Assembly: GCA_026421185.1 (NCBI GenBank)
Contig: JAPKCH010000007.1
Coordinates: 1 to 63,692, forward strand
Direction: 5' to 3'
Length of the DNA: 63,692 nucleotides
Origin: Dehalococcoidia bacterium
GTDB lineage: Bacteria > Chloroflexota > Dehalococcoidia > Lucifugimonadales > Lucifugimonadaceae
The position numbers were made by a program, and so were the translations under genes. Below the pieces are notes generated by a model, which made no database searches, had not been told where the DNA came from, and saw only the letters and a list, made by a program, of their open reading frames with translations. Positions 19,185 through 28,250 of this stretch are shown one piece after another (the stretch's first letter is position 1; every line of letters begins with the position of its first letter).

Positions 19185-19739
19185 TTAGTCGACTAACGGA
19201 GTTCCATCAGGACGTAATCCGCGTGCTGCCATTCGTTGAGCTCGCTTTTCGAAGTTAGCGCAATCTTCACAAACGCTTTCTGGAATGATGCCCCAGCCGA
19301 TCAGAAATCCGAAGATTTTGCAACCGAGGCAGTATCCGAATACGCTCTCCAAGCCTGCGGCTAAGATGAGACAGCCGAGAACGGTATATGCAGCTCCGTT
19401 CAATCCGAACCCTAATGATAGGACTGCCGCACTAACGCTAAATACAATACCAATCGAAGCAGCAAATCGCTTTGGTGGTCCTGCAACTGGTCGGTAAGGT
19501 AGGTTGAATTTTGGAACGATGATCTTCGTGACGATGTATGCAAGAGGACTGAGACGAGCTCCGGCAGCTACACGTGCAATGAAGCCGTATGCAAGCACCA
19601 GCGTGATCCACGGCTGATCGAACACGATAGTTGCGATTGCCATGAGCACGACCCCACCGGCGACCACTCTTGCGACGCTGGCGTTGATTGGGTGCGGGAA
19701 GCTAAAGAATGAGGGCTTGCCCTGAGAGTCAGTTGTCAT
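19185..19739 (-). CDS. DUF4395 family integral membrane protein
   Basis: 184 aa, with about four membrane segments (roughly 20-60, 90-115, 118-145). DUF4395 hallmarks: FPHPINASVARV at the start, RLSPLAYI near 62, a KRFAASIG segment near 90, and the Cys motif LESVFGYCLGCKIFG near 130. A second CxxC (VCEDCANFEKR) follows near 155, outside the membrane. Function unknown; the cysteines suggest sulfur or thiol chemistry. Its start codon comes 6 nt after the conserved structured RNA (copy 2) and shows no Shine-Dalgarno, so expression may be controlled through that leader. Confidence 0.8.
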   Translation of the reverse strand: MTTDSQGKPSFFSFPHPINASVARVVAGGVVLMAIATIVFDQPWITLVLAYGFIARVAAGARLSPLAYIVTKIIVPKFNLPYRPVAGPPKRFAASIGIVFSVSAAVLSLGFGLNGAAYTVLGCLILAAGLESVFGYCLGCKIFGFLIGWGIIPESVCEDCANFEKRAQRMAARGLRPDGTPLVD

Positions 19740-19744
19740 TGATT

Positions 19745-19961
19745 GATGTATTTTTGTGAATTAGTAATCGTCAAATAATCCCCCCTGCTTTCAATTAGCC
19801 AGGGGGGCGTTCCAGTGCATGCTCGTGCCCTGACCTACAATGCCATCTCTTCAGAGGTGGTACTGCAACAAAGACTGTCGGTTAGGTGTACGGGAAGACA
19901 CACCATTTAGAGCTTAACGTAACCCCAAATGGTGTGTATGCGCAATTATCTTTTGCGGATT
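19745..19961 (-). ncRNA. Structured leader-like RNA, copy 2 (upstream of the DUF4395 gene)
   Basis: A 217-nt block homologous to 5552-5767. The first hairpin has perfect 11-bp arms (19927-19937 with 19898-19908, ACACACCATTT and AAATGGTGTGT) and an 18-nt loop, the same geometry as copy 1; one pair is T-A in copy 1 and C-G here. The 43-nt core lies at 19841-19883. ACCTA and TAGGT flanking the core can pair. The final hairpin stem is CCCCCCTG/CAGGGGGG, different in sequence from copy 1 but around the same loop (TAATTGAA). The rest of the gap (19962-20140) shows nothing I can name. Confidence 0.65.
19780..19807 (-). terminator. Terminator-like hairpin closing RNA copy 2
   Basis: CCCCCCTG pairs with CAGGGGGG, 8 G-C rich pairs. 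The tract that follows (ATTATTTG) is a weaker U-run than in copy 1, so termination may be partial. It lies about 40 nt before the DUF4395 start. Confidence 0.55.
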
Positions 19962-20140
19962 TAGAATGACCCATCGATTAGTAGCTGTTCTAAAAGTAAG
20001 ATGCGAGAAATCCCACACAGATCCTACAAACGTCTTATTGGAGGCTTACACATTAGTGGTTATATAGATATCTCACGAGGACGAGTAAGTGATGCGATCG
20101 GCTTTTTCTGCATCATGTAAGTGGCTATTTCAGCTACGTA

Positions 20141-22093
20141 CTACGTAGTAGGAATTACCGGCAGTACGATTCTTGATGGGTGATTGGCACCGGTGTGAAT
20201 CGTGTTGTCGGCTTTGATCATTTTTGTGTGACGTCCAACGGGTTCGCCCGTGTTTGGATTAATGTCGAATCGTGGGAAGTTCGAGCTCGATACGTCGAGA
20301 CGTATTCGATTCCCCTTCTTGAACACGTTTGATGTAGGCCACAGCGTGATAGAAACTTCGACGGCTTCACCGGGAGTCATCATCTTGGGTTCGGTCCATG
20401 AATCACGATATCGGACACGCTGAATCGTATCGACCAAATTAAGGTGATAACCCTCTGGGTAATCGTCACTGTGCGGGTAAACGTCGATTAGCTTGACGGT
20501 GAAGTCGGTATCAAGCGCTGTTGAAGAAACCCATAGCTTGATCATCACTTCACCAGTCACTTCTATGTTGTCTTGTAGCGGGTCAGTCTCGAACGCTAAT
20601 ACGTCGGAACGATCTTTCAGCAGTTGGTACGGTTCCTCGGCTCCGATCCACTCAGAGCTTTCCTTTTGATGGAAACCACCTGCAGCGATTACCTCGCCGA
20701 GATTGTTGCGAGCGAGCGTCCACTGATCGAGAAATTCTGGGACATTGTCAGGATCGGGACCGTCGTCTTCAGGCGCAAGAATCTTGAACATACCTACGAG
20801 CTGACCACCAATGGTAGGTACAGGGTGCTCAGGATCATATGTGTACGTCAGCGAGTTATCGTCTTCCATCGCCTCGAACGAATCTAGTGAGCCATCTTCG
20901 TGTAAGTAAAGAGTTTGAAATTGCGCCCGTTCAAGAGGCCATTCGTTTTCGTCACGCCAGAAACCGCCGTGGTTCAAGTGACCCTCAGGCGTTTTTTCAC
21001 CGTGGCCCGTTCCCATAACGTAAATGCGCACTGATGGATCTTTGTCGGGCGCTGCGAAACCTTTCAAATGCTGATCGAAAAACTTTAGACGTTCGACGTT
21101 ATAAATCTCGTTGCCCCAGACACTTTCTTTCCCGGTGTCTGTATCTCCATGCCACTGACCAGTGGATCTTGTACCACCGTGTCACCAGGCGCCCAGAACA
21201 AGCCGTGTTGCCGATTCGTTCTGCTGATTCATTTGGGTGAAGTAGTTAGCGGTAGCGCCGGCGAAGTTGTCGTACCAACCACAGGAAACGGTCATTGGAA
21301 CATCAGCGTGTTGATCGAAGTACGGTTCTTGGTTTGCAGATTCTTGATCCCACCATTCGTCGTACTCACCACGGTAGTAGTAGTCGAACACGGTTTTCTC
21401 AAGATCGGGAGCGACCCTGAGAGCGGTTTCGCCGGGCTTCAATGGAAATCGTTGTAGCCAATCTCCCATGTCACGCATGGCATCGAAAATAATCTTGGCT
21501 TTCTCGGGGTCATCGCCAACTTCGTGGCTATCGAGAGCGTGAAGATGTGCAGCTCCGAACATTTGCAGAGACATCGCTCCGCCTTCACGGGCTTCGTGTC
21601 GGTAGATGTTCGTAGGCCCAGCCTCGACCCACATTGCAGATAGGTGCGGTGGCTTCCTTAGGGCTAGCTGAGTCTGAGTTATTGCCCTGTGAGAAGAACC
21701 GAGAGTTCCGATCTTGCCGGAGCACCAGTCTTGTTCAGCTAGCCACTCTATGGTGTCGTAGCCGTCGTCGCCTTCCCACGGATTCACCGTGTGGTAGTAG
21801 TGACCATCGCCTTCGGAGCGGAAGCGCGATCGCAGGTCTTGGATCACAAATGCGTAGCCACGCCGTACGTAGTAGGGAATAACATCGTCCCATTCGGGAG
21901 CGGTCTTGTCGTATGAAGTACGAACGAGGAGGGCTGGTACTTGCTCGCTGGAGTCGACTACGCGACCGTCGCCGTGACAGGGAAGGAAAATGTCGGTGGC
22001 GAGGCGGATGCCATCACGCATCGACATCATCACGTCACGAAAGGCGTGAACGCCGTACTGGGGTTGGGATGATGTTTTCGAAGAAGATGTCAT
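20141..22093 (-). pseudogene. CocE/NonD family hydrolase interrupted by one in-frame TGA
   Basis: One frame of 651 codons encodes a full X-Pro dipeptidyl-peptidase (S15)/CocE-type hydrolase, broken only by TGA at 21182-21184 (codon 304). Before it: MSMRDGIRLATDIFLP, TSYDKTAPEWDD, the nucleophile Ser134 in GSSHRAITQ, and CGWYDNF with the acid. After it: HGG with the catalytic His directly following the TGA, then the ordinary C-terminal jelly-roll (DTDFTVKLIDVYP, IRLDVSSSNFPRFDINPNTG). The intact paralog at 22471-24186 reads GPWSH at the place where this gene reads GAW-stop-H. Either a fresh nonsense mutation, a sequencing/assembly error, or readthrough. Confidence 0.8.
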
Positions 22094-22147
22094 TATCCAG
22101 CGAGTTTATTCGCTTGGCGGCTGTGCGTCACTTGTGTTTGCGAAGAT

Positions 22148-22270
22148 TTATCTGAATACCGAATTGTAAATCGCCACGCCGAAACCGACGACGATGGTTA
22201 CTAGGTTCGCGATCCAGCCTCATTTTGCTCGATCAGGATCTACAGTGTCGTTGTTGCATTGGCCTGCCAT
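22148..22270 (-). pseudogene. Tiny single-span membrane ORF with an in-frame TGA
   Basis: From ATG 22270 a 40-codon frame reads MAGQCNNDTVDPDRAK, TGA (22220-22222), then GWIANLVTIVVGFGVAIYNS and ends at TAA 22148. The part after the TGA is a clear membrane helix, so the two halves look like one small protein. It overlaps the preceding mini-ORF and lies between the two CocE genes. No family recognised. Confidence 0.35.
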
Positions 22271-22371
22271 GTGAACAGTACGATCAGAAATATAACTAGC
22301 CAAGTACTGAACTTGTTAAGACGAGAATTTGGCGCTTCGCCAATGCCTTGACCGTCGGAACCACTGCTCAA
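22240..22371 (-). CDS. Tiny putative single-span membrane protein
   Basis: 43 aa from TTG 22371, with a polar start (SSGSDGQGIGEAPNSRLNK) and one membrane helix (FSTWLVIFLIVLFTW). No ribosome site is evident. Its end overlaps the ATG at 22270 of the second mini-ORF by 31 nt. The 377-bp gap between the two CocE genes otherwise holds nothing. Not recognised; may be spurious. Confidence 0.3.
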   Translation of the reverse strand: MSSGSDGQGIGEAPNSRLNKFSTWLVIFLIVLFTWQANATTTL

Positions 22372-22470
22372 TTAACCATTTGGCGTTCCGTAATTTCTCT
22401 GCGTAAAAGGAATGAGGTGAATTTTGGTCAGGGCGTTTTGGCGGAGTTGTTGTTCCTGTAATTTGTCACT

Positions 22471-24186
22471 TCAGCGAGGTATAACCGGCAGTGTCACATG
22501 TGACGGATTTTGTGCGTCATGGTAGATCTTTTGATTGGCCACCGTGATTTCAGTGTCGGTGGCTATTGGATTGCCGCTGTTGAGATTGCGGTTGTAGCGA
22601 GGAAAGTTCGAGCTTGATATTTCGATGCGGATGCTGTGCCCTTTCTTGAACATGTTTGATGTGTTCCACATGTCGATTTCGAATTCGTAAATCTCGCCCG
22701 GTCTCATCATTTCGGGATTGTCGGTTCCATTGCGGAATCGTGCCCGAACGATGCCTTCACACAAAGCAATCGCTTTGCCGTCAGGTTCGAGGTCGGTGAG
22801 AGCTGCTGTGAAGTCGGTGTCGATTGCATCCGACGATGCCCAGATAGTTGCTCTAATAGGGCCTGTTACTTCGGTGTCTTCGGTTAGTGGTTCAGTGGTG
22901 AATGTGAGAATATCCGAACGCTGTTGAAGCGACGACCGATCATGGGGTCCGCAGAAATCGAATGTTTGGTACTGAGATCCAAGGGAGCGGACAGGATTCG
23001 CAGGATCGTATGTGAAGTTATCTGGGGTGTTTGAATCAGTCGGTGCCTTGGTCGAAAGCGACCCACCAGTACCTGCCGCATCGCCGTCGCTGCTCATGTA
23101 GAACCTTGTCCACTCCGTGCGAGCCAACGGCCATTCATACTCGTTGTGCCAAGTGTTTTCTCCCATAATGAAAAGGCGAATTGGAGCTTCGTCATCGATT
23201 CCGGTATCGATTCCTTTTAGCTGCTGGTCGTACCAATGTAGGTGCATTTCGATCACATCACAAAGTGCCTTTTTGCCGAACGTACGATCGGCATATTCAC
23301 CGTTTTTGCCCATTGGAACTCGACCCCACGGCGCGATCTGGTGACTCCACGGGCCAACAAGTAGTTTCGTCTTTTTACGAGCGTCTTCGTTTCGGGCATT
23401 CTTGCTCCAACCATTGAACAACTTGAAGTTTTCGTTCGAAAGTGAATCAAACCAGCCGGTGATGAAGTACGAGGGAATATCGACCTGGTCGTACTTGTCT
23501 CGCAGGCTGTAGCCCGACCACCACTCGTCATACTGCTCGTGCGCAACAACTCCAGAGTAGTAAGGGTGGGTTGTTGAAACTTCTTCCATTGCAGTGTCGA
23601 GCGGCAGGGCGAAAAAGAACGTGTCCTGATCAAAATGCTTTAAGGATTCGTACTGCATTGAGCGACCAAGCATGTTTAGGAATGCGAAGCTCACGTTGTG
23701 GTGAATCACGCCGTTTACTCGATGGTGACCGTAGTTGTCCTGTTGCGATGCGATCGGAGCGACAGCTTTTAGGTACTTGGAACGGAGAGTTGCCGGAAGT
23801 GTCTGCGTGAAGCCCGGGTATGAAAGACCGAACGTGCCTATATTGCCGTCACACCAGTCCTGTTGGCCGATCCATTCGTGGGTGTCGTATCCGTCGTAAA
23901 GCTCGCATACGTACGGCTCCCACTCCCCATCTGAATCGCCACGACCACGGCAGTCCTGCATCACAACTGCGTATCCGCGTGCCGTGAATTCACGAGCCCA
24001 ATCGATATATCGAGCTTCCTGATTGTCGTAGATCGTTCGTAGTAGAAGCACCGGCCACGGTCCGTTGCCTTGTGACGTAGGTGGGTGCCATATATCGGCA
24101 GAGAGGTTGACCGCATCACGCATTGGAACCGGAATATTGAGCTTGAGTCGGCCGGGTTCGATTAGAGGTAATGAATCAGAAGCCAT
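22471..24186 (-). CDS. CocE/NonD family hydrolase
   Basis: 571 aa. Alpha/beta hydrolase with a helical cap and a C-terminal jelly-roll. Motifs: MRDAVNLSADIWHP near 22, QDCRGRGDSDGEWEPY near 98, nucleophile Ser in FGLSYPGFTQ near 139, TGWFDSL near 255 (acid), catalytic His in LLVGPWSHQIAPWG near 285; C-terminal DTDFTAALTDLEPDG and IRIEISSSNFPRYNRN. Members hydrolyse acyl esters or amides (cocaine esterase, glutaryl-7-ACA acylase, X-Pro peptidases); substrate unknown. No signal peptide. Divergent from the hydroxyacid dehydrogenase gene. Confidence 0.88.
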   Translation of the reverse strand: MASDSLPLIEPGRLKLNIPVPMRDAVNLSADIWHPPTSQGNGPWPVLLLRTIYDNQEARYIDWAREFTARGYAVVMQDCRGRGDSDGEWEPYVCELYDGYDTHEWIGQQDWCDGNIGTFGLSYPGFTQTLPATLRSKYLKAVAPIASQQDNYGHHRVNGVIHHNVSFAFLNMLGRSMQYESLKHFDQDTFFFALPLDTAMEEVSTTHPYYSGVVAHEQYDEWWSGYSLRDKYDQVDIPSYFITGWFDSLSNENFKLFNGWSKNARNEDARKKTKLLVGPWSHQIAPWGRVPMGKNGEYADRTFGKKALCDVIEMHLHWYDQQLKGIDTGIDDEAPIRLFIMGENTWHNEYEWPLARTEWTRFYMSSDGDAAGTGGSLSTKAPTDSNTPDNFTYDPANPVRSLGSQYQTFDFCGPHDRSSLQQRSDILTFTTEPLTEDTEVTGPIRATIWASSDAIDTDFTAALTDLEPDGKAIALCEGIVRARFRNGTDNPEMMRPGEIYEFEIDMWNTSNMFKKGHSIRIEISSSNFPRYNRNLNSGNPIATDTEITVANQKIYHDAQNPSHVTLPVIPR

Positions 24187-24340
24187 GTTCAGCTTGCCTA
24201 TGCTGCTGTTGAAGGGATGGAGCCCGCCGTATTGTGTGCCAGCTTCAGTGATTGTTCAATACCGCATCGGTTGAGTAATTGAGGTAACCTACCGCTTCGT
24301 ATGATTCGTTAGCTTCATCAGGATAATTTGGAGAATAAGA

Positions 24341-25408
24341 ATGGTATTCAAGGTCGTCATCACCATGTACAACCGGCAACCGAACGAGATCACGACAAAC
24401 GTGATTCGCGATGCTGGTATCGAAGTTGAGTACAATCCAGCGAGAACCGAGAACGAGGTGATTACGGCTGCTAAGGATGCCGACGTACTGCTGGTCGGAA
24501 CCGTGCCTCACACGACTCGTAAAGTGCTTGAAGCATTGCCGAAACTGAAGATGGTGGGACGATCAGGAGTTGGTGTCGACTCGATCGATCTAAACGCTGC
24601 GACCGAGCTAGGAATCTGTGTGACGAACACTCCTGGTATCAATACTTCTGAAGTCGCTGATCACGCTATGGCGATGCTGCTTTCGATCACTCGCCAAATA
24701 GTCGAACAAGACGCTGCTTTGAAAACTGGTGCGTGGTCGGACCGCCCCTCTGAGCTTGATGTAATACGAAATAAGCTACGGCGAATTGCTGGCAACACGG
24801 TTGGAATTTTCGGGCTTGGAAGCATCGGGAAAGGATTTGCGAACCGGGTGCGTGGATTTGGTCCCGGTAAGATTATTGCTTACGATCCATATGTTCCTCA
24901 GACCGCTGCAGATCTAGTTGGGGTTCAGATGGTCGATTTCGACACACTATTGTCGGAATCGGACTACTTGACGGTTCATTCGCCAGCTACGACCGAGACA
25001 AATCATATATTCAATATCGATGCGTTTAGGAAGATGAAACCAAGTGCAGTGTTCATCAACTGCGCACGAGGTCCGATCGTCGATGAAGGTGGATTACAGC
25101 AAGCACTTCATACCGGCGAGATTATTGCGGCTGGAATCGATGTAACTGAAGTAGAGCCATTGGACGCTGAAAGTCCACTCCTGAAGATTCCTAACCTAAC
25201 GATAAGTCCACACGTTGCAGGTAATTCGGATGTCAGCGGAATCGCCGCAGCAACTCGTTGGGGAGAGAACGCAGTGAACATACTCACTGGCAAGCCGCTT
25301 CACGGACTCGGTAATCCCGAGGTTGTGAAGAGGATAGCCGTAATGCGAGCGCAAGGTGCGAGTCGCTGGGACGGCATTCCTGATCCCGTGACGGTGGCTT
25401 GGACCTAG
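24341..25408 (+). CDS. D-isomer-specific 2-hydroxyacid dehydrogenase
   Basis: 355 aa from ATG 24341, with TTGGAG 8 nt upstream. NAD-binding domain GIFGLGSIGKGFANR near 150; catalytic residues in NCARGPIVDE (Arg), VTEVEPLD (Glu) and ISPHVAGNSD (His). The N-terminal half has GRSGVGVDSIDL and NTPGINTSEVADHAMAMLL. It resembles the phosphoglycerate dehydrogenase/CtBP side of the family but lacks the ASB and ACT domains of SerA, so another 2-hydroxy acid is likely. Confidence 0.87.
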   Translation: MVFKVVITMYNRQPNEITTNVIRDAGIEVEYNPARTENEVITAAKDADVLLVGTVPHTTRKVLEALPKLKMVGRSGVGVDSIDLNAATELGICVTNTPGINTSEVADHAMAMLLSITRQIVEQDAALKTGAWSDRPSELDVIRNKLRRIAGNTVGIFGLGSIGKGFANRVRGFGPGKIIAYDPYVPQTAADLVGVQMVDFDTLLSESDYLTVHSPATTETNHIFNIDAFRKMKPSAVFINCARGPIVDEGGLQQALHTGEIIAAGIDVTEVEPLDAESPLLKIPNLTISPHVAGNSDVSGIAAATRWGENAVNILTGKPLHGLGNPEVVKRIAVMRAQGASRWDGIPDPVTVAWT

Positions 25409-25737
25409 GGACCTACAGCGTCATTCATTTGTGGCTCGCCATCGCGTGAGTACACACCGAGTCTTAGGACCTCGCCTGAAACCTGAAACGTAATTGGTGA
25501 CGGAGTCGGGATCAGTATTTTTATAGCGGTGCGATCTGAATCACGACTAATACAAAGTGTCACGATCGCAGTGATAGCGACCACGCTAACGAGAACAGCT
25601 GCCTTCGATGGGTATTTGTTTGTACCTTCAACTTTTACTACTTTTCGTGATCGATAGGCTCTCGGATCGTTTTGCAGTGCGGGCTCTCTGCAAATCCGAC
25701 AGTGTAATGAGGCGTGAGTATGGCACAGGTTGAGCAA
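25405..25737 (-). CDS. Small zinc-finger protein with one membrane segment
   Basis: 110 aa from TTG 25737. The start LCHTHASLHCRICREP has the spacing C-x2-H...C-x2-C of the B-box-like finger that precedes rhomboid and other membrane domains in Actinobacteria and Chloroflexi. One membrane helix follows (AAVLVSVVAITAIVTLCI, about 46-63), then an extracytoplasmic tail. Its end overlaps the convergent dehydrogenase stop by 4 bp. No ribosome site seen, function unknown. Confidence 0.5.
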   Translation of the reverse strand: MLNLCHTHASLHCRICREPALQNDPRAYRSRKVVKVEGTNKYPSKAAVLVSVVAITAIVTLCISRDSDRTAIKILIPTPSPITFQVSGEVLRLGVYSRDGEPQMNDAVGP

Positions 25738-25937
25738 TCAAGGATATCGAAAGCCGGAAATTCTAACGATTGATTGGCTTTGCTTAGGAAATGCAACCAA
25801 GCGAGTGTCCATAAGCCTAAAATGCTTGCCAATTAGCGTGAACGTTTCAGCACTACATACAATTGTGTTTCGATTCAACATTAGGCGTTCACCTCCCCTT
25901 TGACCACCAACATCAATATAGGAAGCTACTTCGTAAT

Positions 25938-27092
25938 ATGAAGATCGAGAAAATTGAAGTAACCACGTTCAAGTCGACCTCTAAAACGGTTCATGATACT
26001 GACGGCCACCAGCACCCAGGTGCCGAGCACGACACGACCGAAGCTCTGCTCACGATCACAGATGACGAAGGTAACTCTGGCTATTCGATTGGTTCACCAG
26101 AAGCGCTTCGTCCTTACATCGTTGAGAACTTCTTCAAAAAGGTCTTCATGGGTGAAGATCCACGGGATCGTGAAAAGCTCTGGATTAACCTCGCCAAATG
26201 GCAGCGCGGTAGCGGTGCCAACCTGACCGATCGATCGATGGCAGTCGCCGAAATGTCTCTGTGGGATCTCGCAGGCCGAGCATCAGACACACCTGTTTGG
26301 AAGATGCTTGGTGGATACCGTGACAAGGTTCTCGCTTATGGATCGACCATGTGTGGTGACGAGATGGAAGGCGGACTCGCTACTCCAGACGACTACGCTA
26401 ATTTCGCTGAGTGGATGGTCAACCGTGGTTACAAAGCAATCAAGCTCCATACATGGATGCCTCCTGTAACTTGGGCTCCTAGTGTCGAGATGGATATCAA
26501 GGCTTGTGCTGCGGTTCGTGAAGCCGTTGGCCCCGACTTCCCATTGATGCTCGATGCGAACCACTGGTACTCACGCATGGATGCCCTAAAGCTCGGTAAG
26601 GGTATTCAAAATCTTGGTTATCACTGGTATGAAGAGCCAATGGACGAGCATTCAACCGAGTCATACCGATGGCTCGCTGATCAGTTGGAAATTCCAGTGA
26701 TCGGTCCTGAGTACGCTTATGGCAAGCACCACACACGTGCAGAGTGGATCGCTAGCAAAGCCTGCGACATCGTTCGTGTTGGTGTCGCTGATGTTGGTGG
26801 TATAGGACCAAGTATGAAGTGTGCTCACCTCGCTGAGTCGTTCAACATGGATTGCGAAATTCACGGTGGCGGTGCAGGAAACCTAGCTGTTATTGGTGGA
26901 ATCATGAACACCACGTGGTACGAACGTGGGCTACTTCACCCGTTCGTCGACCATGATGAAGTTCCTAAGCACTTGAACACCATTGTCGATCCGATGGATG
27001 AAGACGGTTACATTCAGATGCCGACTCTGCCGGGGTTGGGCGAAGATATCAATTTTGATTACATCGCCGAGCGAACGATAGCCACACACTAA
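25938..27092 (+). CDS. Mandelate racemase/muconate lactonizing-type enolase-superfamily enzyme (1)
   Basis: 384 aa from ATG 25938. The frame opens at 25863 but the family begins at MKIEKIEVTTF. Barrel motifs: AIKLHTWMP (KxH at the end of strand 2), MLDANHWYS (metal Asp), YEEPMDEH (Glu), IGPEYAYGK (third acidic ligand), VGVADVGGIGP and EIHGGGAGNLA (general-base His with preceding Asp). These acid-sugar dehydratases or racemases abstract the alpha proton of carboxylates with Mg2+. The motif set differs from the two other copies in this window, so a different substrate is expected. Confidence 0.88.
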   Translation: MKIEKIEVTTFKSTSKTVHDTDGHQHPGAEHDTTEALLTITDDEGNSGYSIGSPEALRPYIVENFFKKVFMGEDPRDREKLWINLAKWQRGSGANLTDRSMAVAEMSLWDLAGRASDTPVWKMLGGYRDKVLAYGSTMCGDEMEGGLATPDDYANFAEWMVNRGYKAIKLHTWMPPVTWAPSVEMDIKACAAVREAVGPDFPLMLDANHWYSRMDALKLGKGIQNLGYHWYEEPMDEHSTESYRWLADQLEIPVIGPEYAYGKHHTRAEWIASKACDIVRVGVADVGGIGPSMKCAHLAESFNMDCEIHGGGAGNLAVIGGIMNTTWYERGLLHPFVDHDEVPKHLNTIVDPMDEDGYIQMPTLPGLGEDINFDYIAERTIATH

Positions 27093-27150
27093 TTAACTTG
27101 TGAATGGGCATTCAACACGGTTTATTTGTGCCTCAATGCACTAATGGGTC

Positions 27151-27178
27151 TTGTCGCTTGCCCTGACGTTCGTATAAT
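27151..27178 (+). promoter_or_regulatory. Candidate sigma70-type promoter of ilvE
   Basis: TTGTCG (27151-27156), 16-nt spacer, TATAAT (27173-27178). It leaves a leader of roughly 130 nt before ilvE. Confidence 0.5.
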
Positions 27179-27236
27179 TGTCCACTGGTCATATTGATTG
27201 GTCAGAATTAGAGTGCAGCTACTTATTTGAGTTGAC

Positions 27237-27289
27237 ACGCCCGCGCTAACTGCGATTTGCCAAGAGCAAAGAGTAGAAGTTGCGGGCGT
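27237..27289 (+). other. Long hairpin in the ilvE leader
   Basis: ACGCCCGC (27237-27244) pairs with GCGGGCGT (27282-27289) around a 37-nt loop, ending 25 nt before the start codon. No T-run and no T-box sequence. It could affect translation of ilvE. Confidence 0.35.
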
Positions 27290-27314
27290 TGTTGCATATT
27301 TGGGAGAAGAAATC

Positions 27315-28250
27315 ATGACGCAACAAACCTGGGCATTCCTCGGTGGGAAGCAAGTTCCCGAAGAGAACGCTACGGTAGGCGTCAAGACTCACGCTCTCCA
27401 CTACGGAACCGCTGTATTCGAAGGCATACGCGGTAACTGGAATGAACGACTCGGTAAGGTCGCGATCTTCCGATTGAAGGAACACTACGAACGCCTTCTG
27501 CGTGGTTGCCAGATTCTTCGAATCAACCTGCCTTACTCGGTTGATGATCTATGCAAGATCACAACGGATCTTCTAGAGAAGAACGGATTCGCTGAAGACG
27601 TTTACATCCGACCTCTTGCCTTCAAGGGCGAACAGTTGGTTGCGAATCTCAACCTGAACACCGTTGCAGACGAGTTCATGCTGGTTATCCAGCCCTTCGG
27701 AAACTACATCGATAACAGTCGCCCGTTGAAGTGCCAGACATCTTCGTGGCGCCGACCTATGGACTCTTCGATGCCAACAGGTGTCAAGATTTCTGGTTTG
27801 TACACAACAAGCATTCTGGCCAAGACCGAAGCTCTCGCAGCCGGTTTTGACGAAGCGATTTTGTTGAACCAAGATGGAACGGTATCTGAAGGATCAGGGG
27901 AAAACCTGTTCATGATCCGAGATGGCGTTATCAACACTCCTTCGGAAACTGATAACTGCTTGCTTGGTATTACCCGAGATTCAGTTATTCAAATAGCGAA
28001 AGACGAACTTGGGCTTGATGTTGTTCAACGACACATTCATCGATCCGAGCTTTACCTTGCTGATGAAGTATTCTTAACGGGTACTGCTGCTCACCTAACT
28101 GCGGTTGGGGAGTTGGATAATCGAAACATCGGCACTGGCGATAAAGGACCCATCACTCAAAAGCTTCAGGAACTGTATTTCTCGACTGTCGTAGGCGACA
28201 TCGAACGGTATTCAGGCTGGAGCACGATGGTTACTCCTCTGATCCAGTAA
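27315..28250 (+). CDS. ilvE: Branched-chain amino acid aminotransferase
   Basis: 311 aa from ATG 27315, with GGGAG 9 nt upstream. Fold-type IV PLP enzyme; last step of Ile, Leu and Val synthesis with glutamate as donor. Motifs: HALHYGTAVFEGIRGNW near 31, YIRPLAFKG near 97, PLP lysine in GVKISGLYTTS near 157, KTEALAAGFDEAILLNQDG, EGSGENLFMI near 196 and EVFLTGTAAHLTAV near 255. Separate from the ilv-leu operon; it has its own promoter and terminator. Confidence 0.94.
   Translation: MTQQTWAFLGGKQVPEENATVGVKTHALHYGTAVFEGIRGNWNERLGKVAIFRLKEHYERLLRGCQILRINLPYSVDDLCKITTDLLEKNGFAEDVYIRPLAFKGEQLVANLNLNTVADEFMLVIQPFGNYIDNSRPLKCQTSSWRRPMDSSMPTGVKISGLYTTSILAKTEALAAGFDEAILLNQDGTVSEGSGENLFMIRDGVINTPSETDNCLLGITRDSVIQIAKDELGLDVVQRHIHRSELYLADEVFLTGTAAHLTAVGELDNRNIGTGDKGPITQKLQELYFSTVVGDIERYSGWSTMVTPLIQ

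Noticed and set aside
21182-21184. Genome-wide reassignment of TGA to Trp to explain the interrupted frames
   Set aside because: Many intact genes in the window end with TGA at the expected place, with overlapping or closely following genes.
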